Origin: Nocardioides marinisabuli
GTDB lineage: Bacteria > Actinomycetota > Actinomycetes > Propionibacteriales > Nocardioidaceae
Assembly: GCF_013466785.1 (NCBI RefSeq)
Contig: NZ_CP059163.1
Coordinates: 1,550,001-1,614,000 of the forward strand
Direction: 5' to 3'
Length of the DNA stretch: 64,000 bases
The translations under genes and the position numbers were made by a program. Position 1 is the first letter of the stretch; each line of letters begins with the position of its first letter. Below the pieces are notes generated by a model. It was not told the origin of the DNA and searched no databases. It saw only the letters and a list, made by a program, of their open reading frames with translations. Below, one piece after another: positions 21,043 through 30,630 of the stretch.

Positions 21043-23811
21043 GTGACTGAGACCCCCACCGACGGCGGCGGCACCGGCGGACGCATCGAGCCGGTCGAGC
21101 TGCAGACCTCCATGCAGCGCGCCTACATCGACTACGCGATGGCCGTCATCGTCGGCCGCGCCCTGCCCGACGTGCGCGACGGGCTCAAGCCGGTGCACCG
21201 CCGGGTGCTCTACGCGATGTTCGACGGCGGCTACCGCCCCGACCGCGGCTTCTCCAAGTGCAGCCGCGTGGTGGGTGACGTCATGGGTCAGTACCACCCG
21301 CACGGCGACACCGCGATCTACGACACCCTGGTGCGCCTGGCGCAGCCGTGGGTGATGCGGGCGCCGCTGGTCAACGGCCAGGGCAACTTCGGCTCGCCCG
21401 GCAACGACTCGGCCGCGGCGATGCGGTACACCGAGTGCCGGATGGCCCCGCTCGCGCTCGAGATGGTGCGCGACATCGAGCAGGACACCGTCGACTTCCA
21501 GCCCAACTACGACGGCCGCTCCTCCGAGCCGGTCGTGCTGCCCTCGCGCTTCCCCAACCTGCTGGTCAACGGATCCGCGGGCATCGCGGTCGGCATGGCC
21601 ACCAACATCCCCCCGCACAACCTGCGCGAGGTCGCCTCCGGCGCCCGCTGGGCCCTGGAGCACCCCGACGCGACCAAGGAGGAGCTGCTCGACGCGCTCC
21701 TCGAACGGGTCAAGGGCCCCGACTTCCCCAACGGCGCCACGATCGTGGGCCGCGAGGGCATCGAGCAGGCCTACCGCACCGGTCGCGGCTCGATCACCCA
21801 GCGCGCGGTCATCGAGGTCGACGAGGACAGCAAGGGCCGCACCTGCCTGGTCATCACCGAGCTGCCCTACATGGTCAACCCCGACAACCTGGCCCTCAAG
21901 ATCGCCGAGCTCGCCGACTCGGGCAAGGTGCAGGGCATCTCCGACGTGCGCGACGACACCTCCGACCGCACCGGCCAGCGGCTGGTCGTGGTGCTGCGCC
22001 GCGACGCGGTCGCGCGGGTGGTGCTCAACAACCTGCTCAAGCACACCGAGCTGCAGACCAACTTCAGCGCCAACATGCTCGCCCTGGTCGACGGGGTGCC
22101 GCGCACGCTGTCGATCGACGCCTTCATCTCCAACTGGGTCGCCCACCAGGTCGACGTCATCCAGCGCCGCACCCGCTTCCGCCTGGCCGAGGCCGAGCGC
22201 AACGCCCACATCTACCGCGGCCTGGTCAAGGCGCTCGACGCCCTCGACGAGGTCATCGCGCTGATCCGCCGCTCCCCCGACGCCGACGAGGCCCGCACCG
22301 GCCTGATCGAGCTGCTCGACATCGACGACGTGCAGGCCGAGGCCATCCTGGCGATGCAGCTGCGGCGCCTCGCGGCGCTGGAGCGCCAGAAGATCATGGA
22401 CCGCCTGGCCGAGCTCGAGCTGATCATCGCCGACCTCGAGGACATCCTGGCCAACGAGACCCGGCAGCGCCAGATCATCTCCGACGAGCTCGAGGAGATC
22501 GAGGAGAAGTACGGCGACGACCGCCGCTCCCAGATCATCGCCGCCGACGGCGACCTCTCGATGGAGGACCTGATCCCCGACGAGGAGCTCGTCGTCTCCA
22601 TCACCCGCGGTGGCTACGCCAAGCGCACCCTGCGCCACCAGTACCGCCTGCAGAAGCGCGGCGGCAAGGGCGTGCGCGGCGCGACGCTGCGCGGCGACGA
22701 CGTCGTCGAGCACTTCATCGCCACCACCAACCACCACTGGCTGCTCTTCTTCACCACGGCCGGCCGGGTCTACCGCACCAAGGCCTACAACCTGCCCGAG
22801 GCCTCGCGCGACGCCAAGGGCGGCCACGTGGCCGGGCTGCTGTCCTTCCAGCCCGACGAGTCGATCGCGCAGGTGCTGGCGATCCGCGACTACGAGCAGG
22901 CGCCGTACCTGGTGCTCGGCACCCGCAGCGGCCTGGTCAAGAAGACCCGCCTGGGCGACTACAACTCCCCGCGCCAGGCCGGCGTCATCGCGATCAACTT
23001 CCGCGAGGACGACGACGAGCTGATCGGCGCCGAGCTGGTCGGCCCCGACGACGACATCCTGCTGGTCTCGCGCAAGGGCCAGGCGGTGCGCTTCCGCGCC
23101 GACGACGCCCAGCTGCGCCCGATGGGCCGCGCCACCTCGGGCGTCTCGGGCATGAAGTTCCGCGAGGGCGACTCGCTGCTGTCGATGTCGGTGATCCGGG
23201 CCTCCCAGGTCGCCGCCGAGGTCGCCGCCGGGCTCAGCGAGACCAACGAGGACACCCCCGACGTCGACCCGGCCTCGGCCGGGCTCGTCGAGCCGGTGGA
23301 GCCCACGGAGGTCAAGGCGCAGTACGTCTTCACCATCACCGACGGCGGCTACGCCAAGCGCACCCGCATCAACGACTACCGCCTCACCAACCGCGGCGGG
23401 CTCGGGGTCAAGGCGATGGGCCTGGCCAACGAGGACCGCGGCGGCCTGGTCGGCGCGTTCATCGTCGAGGAGGGCGACGAGGTCCTCTCGATCACCGCCT
23501 CCGGCCAGGTCGTGCGCAGCCCCGTCAACGCGGAGTTCAGGCCCACCGGCCGTTCGGCGATGGGCGTGAAGTTCGTGACGCCCAAGAAGAACGACTCCGT
23601 GGCCGTCGTGGCCCGCTCGGTCGAGGCCAAGGTGGACGCCGAGGACGGTCTCGACGAGGGTGTCGAGGACGGGTCCGTCGAGGGCACCGCGCAGCTCGAG
23701 AACGAGGCCGGCTCGGCCTCGGGTGCAACAATCGGTGCCGACGACGCGTCCGAGACGGTGGAGCAGAGCCGCGAGGGCGGGCCTGCCGACGACACCGAGG
23801 GTGAGAGCTGA
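21043..23811 (+). CDS. gyrA: DNA gyrase subunit A
   Basis: A 922-residue breakage-reunion subunit. The catalytic Tyr is in [10 protein letters not shown], and the quinolone-resistance region reads [17 protein letters not shown], with Thr where E. coli has Ser83 and Asp kept at position 87. The C-terminal beta-pinwheel contains the GyrA box form QKRGGKG. The acidic C-terminal tail is longer than in E. coli. The last base of the stop is shared with the ATG of the next gene. Confidence 0.97.
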   Translation: MTETPTDGGGTGGRIEPVELQTSMQRAYIDYAMAVIVGRALPDVRDGLKPVHRRVLYAMFDGGYRPDRGFSKCSRVVGDVMGQYHPHGDTAIYDTLVRLAQPWVMRAPLVNGQGNFGSPGNDSAAAMRYTECRMAPLALEMVRDIEQDTVDFQPNYDGRSSEPVVLPSRFPNLLVNGSAGIAVGMATNIPPHNLREVASGARWALEHPDATKEELLDALLERVKGPDFPNGATIVGREGIEQAYRTGRGSITQRAVIEVDEDSKGRTCLVITELPYMVNPDNLALKIAELADSGKVQGISDVRDDTSDRTGQRLVVVLRRDAVARVVLNNLLKHTELQTNFSANMLALVDGVPRTLSIDAFISNWVAHQVDVIQRRTRFRLAEAERNAHIYRGLVKALDALDEVIALIRRSPDADEARTGLIELLDIDDVQAEAILAMQLRRLAALERQKIMDRLAELELIIADLEDILANETRQRQIISDELEEIEEKYGDDRRSQIIAADGDLSMEDLIPDEELVVSITRGGYAKRTLRHQYRLQKRGGKGVRGATLRGDDVVEHFIATTNHHWLLFFTTAGRVYRTKAYNLPEASRDAKGGHVAGLLSFQPDESIAQVLAIRDYEQAPYLVLGTRSGLVKKTRLGDYNSPRQAGVIAINFREDDDELIGAELVGPDDDILLVSRKGQAVRFRADDAQLRPMGRATSGVSGMKFREGDSLLSMSVIRASQVAAEVAAGLSETNEDTPDVDPASAGLVEPVEPTEVKAQYVFTITDGGYAKRTRINDYRLTNRGGLGVKAMGLANEDRGGLVGAFIVEEGDEVLSITASGQVVRSPVNAEFRPTGRSAMGVKFVTPKKNDSVAVVARSVEAKVDAEDGLDEGVEDGSVEGTAQLENEAGSASGATIGADDASETVEQSREGGPADDTEGES

Positions 23812-24503
23812 TGACCGAGCGTTCGACCGAGCCCCGCTCGACCTCCGGGTCGAGGCCCGCCGCGAAGCCCGGCTCCAAGCCGCCGGCGAAGCCGGCCGGC
23901 AGACCGGCGGGCAAGCCGGCCGGCTCCCCGGCCGGCGCCCAGTCCGGCAAGCCGGCGGGAGCGGGCGGCTCGTCCGACGACACCGCGGTGCGCCCGCCCC
24001 TCACCGAGCGCCTCCAGGGCCGCGTCACCCGCGCGGCCGAGGAGCACAAGGCCAACCGCGAGGCGAAGAAGCAGGCCGCGAGCGCGGGGTCGACGGCGCC
24101 GGCACCGACGTCCGGCAAGGGTCCCTCGCGCGGGCCTCGCCGGGCCCGGCTGCGCCTCACGCGCATCGACCCGTGGTCGGTGATGAAGACGGCGTTCCTG
24201 CTCTCGGTGGCCTTCGGCATCGTCACGGTCGTCTCCGTGCTGATGGTCTGGACGGTCCTCGACGGGGCGGGGGTGTGGGAGTCGATCAACCGCACCGTCA
24301 CCGACGTGGTGGGCCAGGAGAGCGCGTCCGACTTCGACGTCGAGAACTACATCGGCACCTCGCGCGTCATCGGTTTCACGATGCTGATCGCGGCCGTCGA
24401 CGTGGTGCTGCTGACCGCGATCGCGACCCTCGGGGCGTTCCTCTACAACATGGCCGCCGCCCTCCTGGGCGGCATCGAGGTCACGCTGGCCGAGGACAAC
24501 TGA
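23811..24503 (+). CDS. DUF3566 membrane protein
   Basis: A 230-residue protein of the family always found after gyrA in actinobacteria. The N-terminal half is low-complexity, Pro/Ala/Gly/Lys-rich, with repeated KPAG units (about residues 15-60). The C-terminal DUF3566 has two membrane helices (MKTAFLLSVAFGIVTVVSVL and IGFTMLIAAVDVVLLTAIAT). Its function is not established. ATG overlaps the gyrA TGA (TGATG), so it is translationally coupled. Confidence 0.88.
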   Translation: MTERSTEPRSTSGSRPAAKPGSKPPAKPAGRPAGKPAGSPAGAQSGKPAGAGGSSDDTAVRPPLTERLQGRVTRAAEEHKANREAKKQAASAGSTAPAPTSGKGPSRGPRRARLRLTRIDPWSVMKTAFLLSVAFGIVTVVSVLMVWTVLDGAGVWESINRTVTDVVGQESASDFDVENYIGTSRVIGFTMLIAAVDVVLLTAIATLGAFLYNMAAALLGGIEVTLAEDN

Positions 24504-24620
24504 GGCCCGACGACCTCGGCGGCACCGCGTTTTGTCCACGCGCGAGCGCGTCGGGTAGTCTCCCCTCTCGGTCGTCCGGGTCGCTGACTCGCGCCGACCC
24601 CGCCGGTTCGCGCCGGTGTG

Positions 24621-24697
24621 GGGCCTATAGCTCAGACGGTTAGAGCGCTTCCCTGATAAGGAAGAGGTCACAGGTTCAAGTCCTGTTAGGCCCACCA
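24621..24697 (+). tRNA. ileT: tRNA-Ile (GAT)
   Basis: A 7-bp acceptor GGGCCTA/TAGGCCC, D-stem GCTC/GAGC, anticodon stem CTTCC/GGAAG with loop CTGATAA (anticodon GAT), T-arm ACAGG-TTCAAGT-CCTGT, and an encoded CCA end. A TTGTCC/TAGTCT promoter-like pair lies 60-85 bp upstream. Confidence 0.97.
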
Positions 24698-24749
24698 CCC
24701 CTCCAGCTCCACCCACCAGCGTGATCCGATCCGTGCCGGGAGGCCAGCC

Positions 24750-24875
24750 GTGAAGAAGATCCTGATGCTCCTGCTCGCTGCCGGTGGCGCCCTCGCGGCG
24801 AAGAAGAAGTACGACGAGTCGCAGGCCGAGCAGGCCCTGTGGGCCGAGGCCACGGACCCGGTCGCCAAGAGCTGA
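24750..24875 (+). CDS. DLW-39-type actinobacterial micropeptide (41 residues)
   Basis: A 41-codon gene between tRNA-Ile and tRNA-Ala. The GTG start has a GGAGG 8 nt upstream. The product begins [19 protein letters not shown], a short hydrophobic helix, and ends with a charged segment containing [12 protein letters not shown]. This matches the DLW-39 small-protein family annotated at this exact place in many actinobacteria. Function is unknown; the hydrophobic start suggests membrane association. Confidence 0.85.
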   Translation: MKKILMLLLAAGGALAAKKKYDESQAEQALWAEATDPVAKS

Positions 24876-24923
24876 CCACCGGGCCGGACGACGCCCGGGC
24901 CGCGCGGTCCGAAGTCGTCACCG

Positions 24924-24999
24924 GGGGCCTTGGCGCAATTGGTAGCGCACCTGCTTTGCAAGCAGGGGGTTAGGGGTTCGAGTCCCCTAGGCTCCACCA
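24924..24999 (+). tRNA. alaT: tRNA-Ala (TGC)
   Basis: Acceptor GGGGCCT/AGGCTCC (one G-U pair), D-stem GCGC/GCGC, anticodon arm CCTGC-TTTGCAA-GCAGG (anticodon TGC), T-arm AGGGG-TTCGAGT-CCCCT, and an encoded CCA. The Ile-peptide-Ala arrangement after gyrA is conserved. Confidence 0.97.
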
Positions 25000-25267
25000 C
25001 CACCTCGCACGCCCAGCGCCGTCGCGGCGCCCCTGTGGCTGTGCCCAGGCCCCACCCGGCCGGCTCTGCCCCCTCTGGCCGAGCGCGCTGCTGCGCGCTG
25101 GGCACGCGTAGCAGAAGCAGGCGACCTGCGGCGCCCGTCCCACCGCTGACCTGGGGTGATCCACCGCACAGGTCACGAAACGTCGCCGCAACCTGACGGG
25201 TGTCAGGCGGTAATCAGGGGTGGTTAGAACTCGTGGGCCCCATCACCCACGAAACGAGAAGCCCTCC

Positions 25268-28200
25268 ATGTCCTCTGCCTCCACGGCACCCCGCCCCACC
25301 CGGTGGACGGCCGGTCTCGCCGCCGCCGCGGTCGGCGCCGGTGTCCTCGCGACCGCGCCCCCGGCGCTGTCCCAGACCAGTGTCGACACCGACAACGGCG
25401 CCACCATCGCCATCAACGATGCCCGCCGGCCCGGCCTCGACACCGGTTCGATCCGCAGCGTCTCGGGCTCCAAGCTCGAGGGCTTCGGCAACGTCTTCGT
25501 GCACGTCGACCCCGTCGACGGCGACGAGCCCCGGATGAACGACCAGATGGTGCGCGGCTACGGGCTCACCGCCTCCAGCGCCGGCTCCTACCACTCCACG
25601 CGATCGGTGCGCCTGGGTGACGTGCTGATGACCCGACGGGTCGAGGTCTCCCCGGGGACCAGCACCACGAGCTTCTTCGACACCTTCACCAACACCGCGG
25701 CCGAGCCGGTCTCGATCGAGGTCTCCTTCGGCGGATCACTCGGCTCCGGCCTCACCTCGACCACGAGCCCCAACAAGGCGAGCGTCATCGACTCGAGCAG
25801 CGGCGACGACGTGGTCGACCCCACCGACACCTGGATCGCGGCCGCCACGCCCGGCGCCACCCGCCCGACGGGCGTCGTGGTGGGCTCGGGCGTCGACTCG
25901 CTGACCGACCAGCAGTCCGACCCGTTCACCACGCCGTACGTCGCGACCGGCAGCCGGGCCAACGACCTCGGCTTCCTGCGCGAGCTGAGCATCGAGCCCG
26001 GCGAGACCGAGTCGCTCCTGCAGTACGCCGTCATCGGCGCGGTCTCCGACACCACCCAGGTCGCCCTCGACGCGGCCGCGCTGGCCGCCGCCCCCGACCT
26101 GTCGACGCTGAGCATCGACGAGATCTGCACCCTGCAGAACTGGGACCTGGCCACCTACGAGGCCGCCTGCGTGGGCGCGGAGCCGCTGCAGGTCCCCGCC
26201 GCCGACCCCCAGGTCGAGCACATGACCGACGTCGCCTACGACGTCACCGGCAAGACCATCGCCGACCTGCAGGCCGACATGGAGGCCGGGACCGTCACCT
26301 CGGTGCAGATCACCCAGGCCTACCTGGACCGCATCGAGGCCTACGACTCGGGCTCGTGGGGCTTCCACTCCTTCATCACGGTGGCCGACGACGCCGTCGA
26401 GCAGGCCCGCGAGGCCGACCGGGCCCGCGCCGCCGGCGCCACCGGCGACCTGCTCGGCGTGCCGATCGCGCTCAAGGACATCTACGACACCGAGGACATG
26501 CCCACCACCGGCGGCACGCTCGCGCTGGAGGACTGGGAGCCGGGCCGCGACGCCTGGCAGGTCGAGAAGCTGCGCGAGGCCGGGGCCGTGATGATCGGCA
26601 AGACCAACCTCTCCGAGTTCGCCAACTCGGGCTCGTGGAGCGACAGCGGCTTCATGCAGAGCTGGAACGCGCTCTACCCCTCGAAGACCTCCTTCGGCTC
26701 CAGCGGCGGCTCGGCCACCGCGGTCGGCGCCGACCTGGCCCCGGCCGCGATGGGCACCCAGACCGGTGTCTCGCTCTACGCGCCCTCCACCGGTGCCGGG
26801 CTGTCCACCTTCCGCGGCACCGACGGCCTGACCAGCACCAACGGCGTGATGCCGCTGACCTGGGCCACCGACTACGCCGGCGCGATGGCCAAGTCGGTCA
26901 CCGACCTGGCCATCCTGCTCGACGCCACGGCCACCCAGGAGACCGGCAACAACCCCGAGGACCTGCTCACCTCGCGCGTCGACAACGACCTGCGCCCGGT
27001 GGAGTGGAAGTCGTCGCTGAGCGCCGACGCCCTCCAGGGCCGCACCATCGGCTACGTCCCCACGGCCTTCCAGTCCTCCTCCGTCGTCGACGACACGGCC
27101 GGACAGGTCGCGCTGGCCAAGGCGCGCGCCGCGATCGAGGCCGCGGGCGGCACCCTGGTGCCGCTGGCCGAGGGAGCGGCGACGTCGCCGTCGGCGCCGC
27201 CCAGCGCGGACTACCCGACCAGCGGCAACGCCGGTGCCGAGGGCTGGGAGCGCTACATCGCCGAGGAGCGCCCCGGCGTCTTCCCCTACACGACCAAGGA
27301 GCTGAAGGAGCACGAGGCGAACCTGCCCTACAACGTCTCCGGCAACTACACCGCGCAGCCGATGGACGACGCCAGCGTCGAGAACCTGCTGGCCCGTCGC
27401 GACGCCTACAAGTCCAACGCCGCCGCCTGGATGGACACCGCCTTCGGTGACCAGCCGGTCGACGCCGTCATCTACCCCGGCTTCCTGAGCAGCATGGGCA
27501 ACAACGACGCCTCCTCGGCGATCATGAGCGCCGACCGCGCGTCGGGCGTCATCACCCAGAGCGTCGGCCTGCCCACCGCCATCCTCCCCGTCGGCTCCAA
27601 CGACGAGGGCCAGTCCAACAACATCCAGATCGTCGGTCGCGCGTGGCAGGACGCCGACGTCCTCGGGATGGGCTACGCCCTGGAGCAGAAGGCCGACGCC
27701 GCTGTGCAGACCACCTTCGCGCCGGCGCTCGAGTGGAGCGGGCCGGCCGAGTCGGTGACCTCGCTGAGCCTCGACAGCACCGCGACGACGTACGGCGAGA
27801 GCGCCACGGCGACCGTCTCGGTGGCGGCCGACCCGGCCGCCACGGGCTCGGTCACGGTCGAGGTCGCCGAGACCTCGGTCAGCGGTGAGCTGGTCGACGG
27901 CAGCGTCGAGCTCGAGCTGCCCTCCGACCTGCCGGTCGGCACGCACCTGGTGACCGCGACCTACGAGGGCTCGCCCACCGTGTCGCAGAGCGTGGCCACC
28001 TCGACCCTCAAGGTCACCAAGGCGGCCCCGTCGCTGAGCGTGGCGCTGACCAAGAAGGTCGTGAAGCTGGGTCAGCGCGCCAAGCTCAAGGTCCTCGTCG
28101 ACGGCGCGACCAGCCGCGCCACGGTCCTGGTCTACGACGGCGACGACGTGGTGAAGTCGACCACGGTCCGCAACGGCTCGAAGAAGGTGAACCTGCCCAA

Positions 28201-28306
28201 GCTCGGCCTGGGCAGGCACCGCCTGCGCGCCTACGTGGTCACCGGCGCTGACTACGAGGCGGCGTGGAGCCGCAAGGCCATCCTCCGGGTGGTCCGCAAG
28301 AAGTAG
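25268..28306 (+). CDS. Secreted amidase-signature hydrolase with extra N- and C-terminal domains
   Basis: A 1012-residue exported protein. A Sec-type signal peptide covers about residues 1-35. Residues ~40-320 form a beta-rich domain of unknown function. The amidase-signature domain (about 330-840) has the Ser-cisSer-Lys triad at the expected spacing: K403 (ALKD), S478 in GSSGGS, S502 in TGVS. The C-terminal ~170 residues look like Ig-like repeats (YGESATATVSV; KTVKLGQ-type segments). The substrate is unknown; extracellular amide or peptide-amide hydrolysis is likely. A strong terminator follows. Confidence 0.82.
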   Translation: MSSASTAPRPTRWTAGLAAAAVGAGVLATAPPALSQTSVDTDNGATIAINDARRPGLDTGSIRSVSGSKLEGFGNVFVHVDPVDGDEPRMNDQMVRGYGLTASSAGSYHSTRSVRLGDVLMTRRVEVSPGTSTTSFFDTFTNTAAEPVSIEVSFGGSLGSGLTSTTSPNKASVIDSSSGDDVVDPTDTWIAAATPGATRPTGVVVGSGVDSLTDQQSDPFTTPYVATGSRANDLGFLRELSIEPGETESLLQYAVIGAVSDTTQVALDAAALAAAPDLSTLSIDEICTLQNWDLATYEAACVGAEPLQVPAADPQVEHMTDVAYDVTGKTIADLQADMEAGTVTSVQITQAYLDRIEAYDSGSWGFHSFITVADDAVEQAREADRARAAGATGDLLGVPIALKDIYDTEDMPTTGGTLALEDWEPGRDAWQVEKLREAGAVMIGKTNLSEFANSGSWSDSGFMQSWNALYPSKTSFGSSGGSATAVGADLAPAAMGTQTGVSLYAPSTGAGLSTFRGTDGLTSTNGVMPLTWATDYAGAMAKSVTDLAILLDATATQETGNNPEDLLTSRVDNDLRPVEWKSSLSADALQGRTIGYVPTAFQSSSVVDDTAGQVALAKARAAIEAAGGTLVPLAEGAATSPSAPPSADYPTSGNAGAEGWERYIAEERPGVFPYTTKELKEHEANLPYNVSGNYTAQPMDDASVENLLARRDAYKSNAAAWMDTAFGDQPVDAVIYPGFLSSMGNNDASSAIMSADRASGVITQSVGLPTAILPVGSNDEGQSNNIQIVGRAWQDADVLGMGYALEQKADAAVQTTFAPALEWSGPAESVTSLSLDSTATTYGESATATVSVAADPAATGSVTVEVAETSVSGELVDGSVELELPSDLPVGTHLVTATYEGSPTVSQSVATSTLKVTKAAPSLSVALTKKVVKLGQRAKLKVLVDGATSRATVLVYDGDDVVKSTTVRNGSKKVNLPKLGLGRHRLRAYVVTGADYEAAWSRKAILRVVRKK

Positions 28307-28350
28307 CAGCCCCGGCACCTGAGCCGGCACCTCAGCCGGCACCTGCGGAG

Positions 28351-28388
28351 CGGCAGCGCCTCGGACCCTCGGGTCCGGGGCGCTGCCG
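28351..28388 (+). terminator. Hairpin terminator after the amidase gene
   Basis: CGGCAGCGCCTCGGACCC (28351-28368) pairs with 28371-28388 over 18 positions with one G-U wobble. Three GGCACCT-type direct repeats (28314-28346) precede it. No U-tract. Confidence 0.7.
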
Positions 28389-28451
28389 GCTGCTCGGCCC
28401 GCATCGGGGGGATCGGCCGTGGCGGCGGGGTCGCGGTGGCAGAATCACCGG

Positions 28452-29357
28452 GTGCTCTCCCGTCTCCCGCTGCTGCTCGCCGCCGCCGTCGTGGCGCTCG
28501 CCGGGTGCAGCAGCCCGATCGAGCCGCCCGACGCCAACGAGCCGGCCGTGCCGCTGGCCACCGAGACGGCTGCCGACGAACGGCCCCCGGCCGCCCGGGT
28601 GGTGCTCGACTACGTGCCCGCCGACGTGGCGCGGGTGACGGTCACCGACTACGACCAGGTGGCCCTCCAGCTGGGGCTGGGCGAGCTCTCCAGCGACCTC
28701 GACGCCGAGGAGCGCTCCGAGTTCTGGCGACGGGCCGAGACCGAGACGGTGCTGCTGGCCGACGGGCTGCTGCGCCCGGTGCAGGGCCGCCTGCAGCAGC
28801 AGTTCTCGATCGGCCAGGAGGACGTGCGCTGGGAGGCCCGGCTCTTCGACGCGGCCGGGCGCGAGGTCGGCTTCGTCCAGCAGTGGGCCGCGGTCGTCGA
28901 TCCCGCCGTGCTGCGCCGCGCCGCGGCCGCGGGCGTCGGTGCGCTGCGCGGGGCCACGGTGGTGGCCGAGGAGAGCCTGGTGCTCTCCGGGGTGGCCGCA
29001 CCGGTCGAGGAGCCGTGGGGCGGGGACCAGGTCGGCGCGCTCGTCGACGGCCCGGCCACCTCGACGTACCTCGAGCTCGGCTGCGTCGACGAGGCGGGTG
29101 CGGGCGACCTCGACGAGCTGGCGGCGTACACCCTGTCCTTCGGCAGCGTGCTGGCCACCGCGCGCCTGGGCGCCCCCCGCCGCGACCTCTTCGACCGCCT
29201 CGAGGCCGCCGCCGGCGACGAGGCCTTCGCCGAGGTGTTCTCCGGCGGTGCCGCCGACCCCTCCAGCGGACGGCTCGGCTACGAGATCGCCTCCCCGGCG
29301 CGCGCCGCCGCGCTCACCCTGCGCCGCCAGCTGCCCTTCGCGGCGTGCGCTGACTGA
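28452..29357 (+). CDS. Putative lipoprotein of unknown function
   Basis: A 301-residue product with a lipoprotein signal: LSRLPLLLAAAVVALAGC with lipobox LAGC, so the mature protein would begin at a lipidated Cys. The rest is soluble, Ala/Glu/Val-rich, with no family I recognise. The GTG at 28452 lies 6 nt after CAGAAT (28440-28445), suggesting a leaderless mRNA. It is 74 bp upstream of the SURF1-like gene. Confidence 0.7.
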   Translation: MLSRLPLLLAAAVVALAGCSSPIEPPDANEPAVPLATETAADERPPAARVVLDYVPADVARVTVTDYDQVALQLGLGELSSDLDAEERSEFWRRAETETVLLADGLLRPVQGRLQQQFSIGQEDVRWEARLFDAAGREVGFVQQWAAVVDPAVLRRAAAAGVGALRGATVVAEESLVLSGVAAPVEEPWGGDQVGALVDGPATSTYLELGCVDEAGAGDLDELAAYTLSFGSVLATARLGAPRRDLFDRLEAAAGDEAFAEVFSGGAADPSSGRLGYEIASPARAAALTLRRQLPFAACAD

Positions 29358-29431
29358 CGGGCACGACTGAGGGGCGCCACTGAGGGGCGACTCACAGCCG
29401 GGCCCGCCCGGGTCCCGCCTATCCTGGAGCG

Positions 29432-30225
29432 GTGACTCCGGCCCTGTCGCCCCGCTACTGGGGCGCCCACCTGCTCGCGCTGGTGCTGGTGGCCGCGGCG
29501 GCCGGCCTGGGCTGGTGGCAGTACGCCGCCTACCAGGCCCAGCAGGAGGCCGAGGCGCGTGACCTGACCCGCGCCGACCCCGTGTCGCTGGCCGAGGTGA
29601 TGGGCCCCGACGACCCGTTCCCCGCCCCGTCGGTGGGCCAGCCGGTCACCGTCGAGGGCACCTGGGTGCCCACCGGCACCGTCTACGTCGCCGGCCGCGA
29701 GCACCAGGGCACCGACGGCTTCTGGGTGCTGACGCCGCTGGCCGTCGGCGGCGCCGACGAGCCGGCCCTGCCGGTCGTGCGCGGCTGGGTCGCGAGCCCC
29801 CACGACGCGACCGCCCCCCCGAGGGCGCCGGCTCGGTCCAGGGCTGGCTGCAGCCCGCCGAGGGCACCGGAGCGGCCGACGACGACCGCACCGACGACGT
29901 GGTGCCCCAGGTGCGCACCGCCGACCTCATCCAGCACGTCGAGCAGGACCTCTACGGCGCCTACGCCGTCGTCGACCACGACGCACCGGTCAACGAGGCC
30001 CTCGTGGGCGCCGACGCGCTCGAGCCCGCCGACCTCGCCGCGCTGCCCCGGGCCGCTGGCTCCACCGGCCTGCGCAACCTGCTCTACGCGCTGGAGTGGG
30101 TGATCTTCGGCGGCTTCGCGGGCTTCGTGTGGTGGCGCTACGTGCGCGACCTCACCCGCGCCCCGGTCGTCGAGGCACCGAGCGAGCCGGAGCCCGAGGA
30201 CCGCCCGGTAGCGTCGACCACGTGA
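29432..30225 (+). pseudogene. SURF1-family cytochrome oxidase assembly protein, frameshifted
   Basis: The first part (from GTG 29432) has the SURF1 N-terminal helix and features such as GLGWWQYAAYQAQQ and the FWVLTPLAV...VVRGWV block. At 29814-29820 lies a run of seven C. The continuation (EGAGSVQGWLQPAEG..., then the C-terminal helix ending VIFGGFAGFVWWRYVRDL) is in the -1 frame from 29821 to the stop at 30225. One more C would restore a single 265-residue protein. It could be a true pseudogene, programmed slippage, or a sequencing error. A TATCCT hexamer sits 6 nt before the GTG. Confidence 0.8.
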
Positions 30226-30611
30226 ACGACGAGCTGCGCGCCCCGCTGCGGGCGTACCGGGTGATGGCCACGATCGTGGGCGTGCTGCTGGTGGTGCTGG
30301 TGCTCATCGGGCTGCCGCTGCACTACGGCTACCTGGTCTCGGACGCCGCCTGGCTGGCCCAGGACAGCGGCGCCGGCTGGCAGCTGGGCTCCGACATCTC
30401 CGCCTACCTCGGCGTGGCGCACGGCTGGCTCTACATGATCTTCCTGTTCTGCGCCTTCTGGCTCTCGCGCCGGGCCGAGTGGGAGATCGGGTTCACCGCC
30501 GTCACCCTGGCCTCCGGCACCGTGCCGCTGCTGAGCTTCTGGGCCGAGCACCGCGCGACCCGCCGGGTGCGGGCCCTCCAGGCCGCCGACGCGGCGCCCG
30601 CGCACCGCTGA
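30222..30611 (+). CDS. DUF3817 integral membrane protein
   Basis: A 129-residue protein with three predicted membrane helices (YRVMATIVGVLLVVLVLIGL; YLGVAHGWLYMIFLFCAFWL; TAVTLASGTVPLLSFWAEH). The central HGWLYM motif and length match the DUF3817 family found in high-GC Gram-positives. Function is unknown. GTG 30222 overlaps the SURF1 stop (GTGA). TAGCGT (30209-30214) is 7 nt upstream, a possible leaderless promoter inside the previous gene. Confidence 0.83.
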   Translation: MNDELRAPLRAYRVMATIVGVLLVVLVLIGLPLHYGYLVSDAAWLAQDSGAGWQLGSDISAYLGVAHGWLYMIFLFCAFWLSRRAEWEIGFTAVTLASGTVPLLSFWAEHRATRRVRALQAADAAPAHR

Positions 30612-30630
30612 CGACGGACGGCACGAGCCG

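Noticed and set aside
25736..28342. An 868-codon minus-strand open frame opposite the amidase gene
   Set aside because: Its composition is typical of antisense frames in 70% GC DNA, and the plus strand encodes a clear amidase with intact triad.
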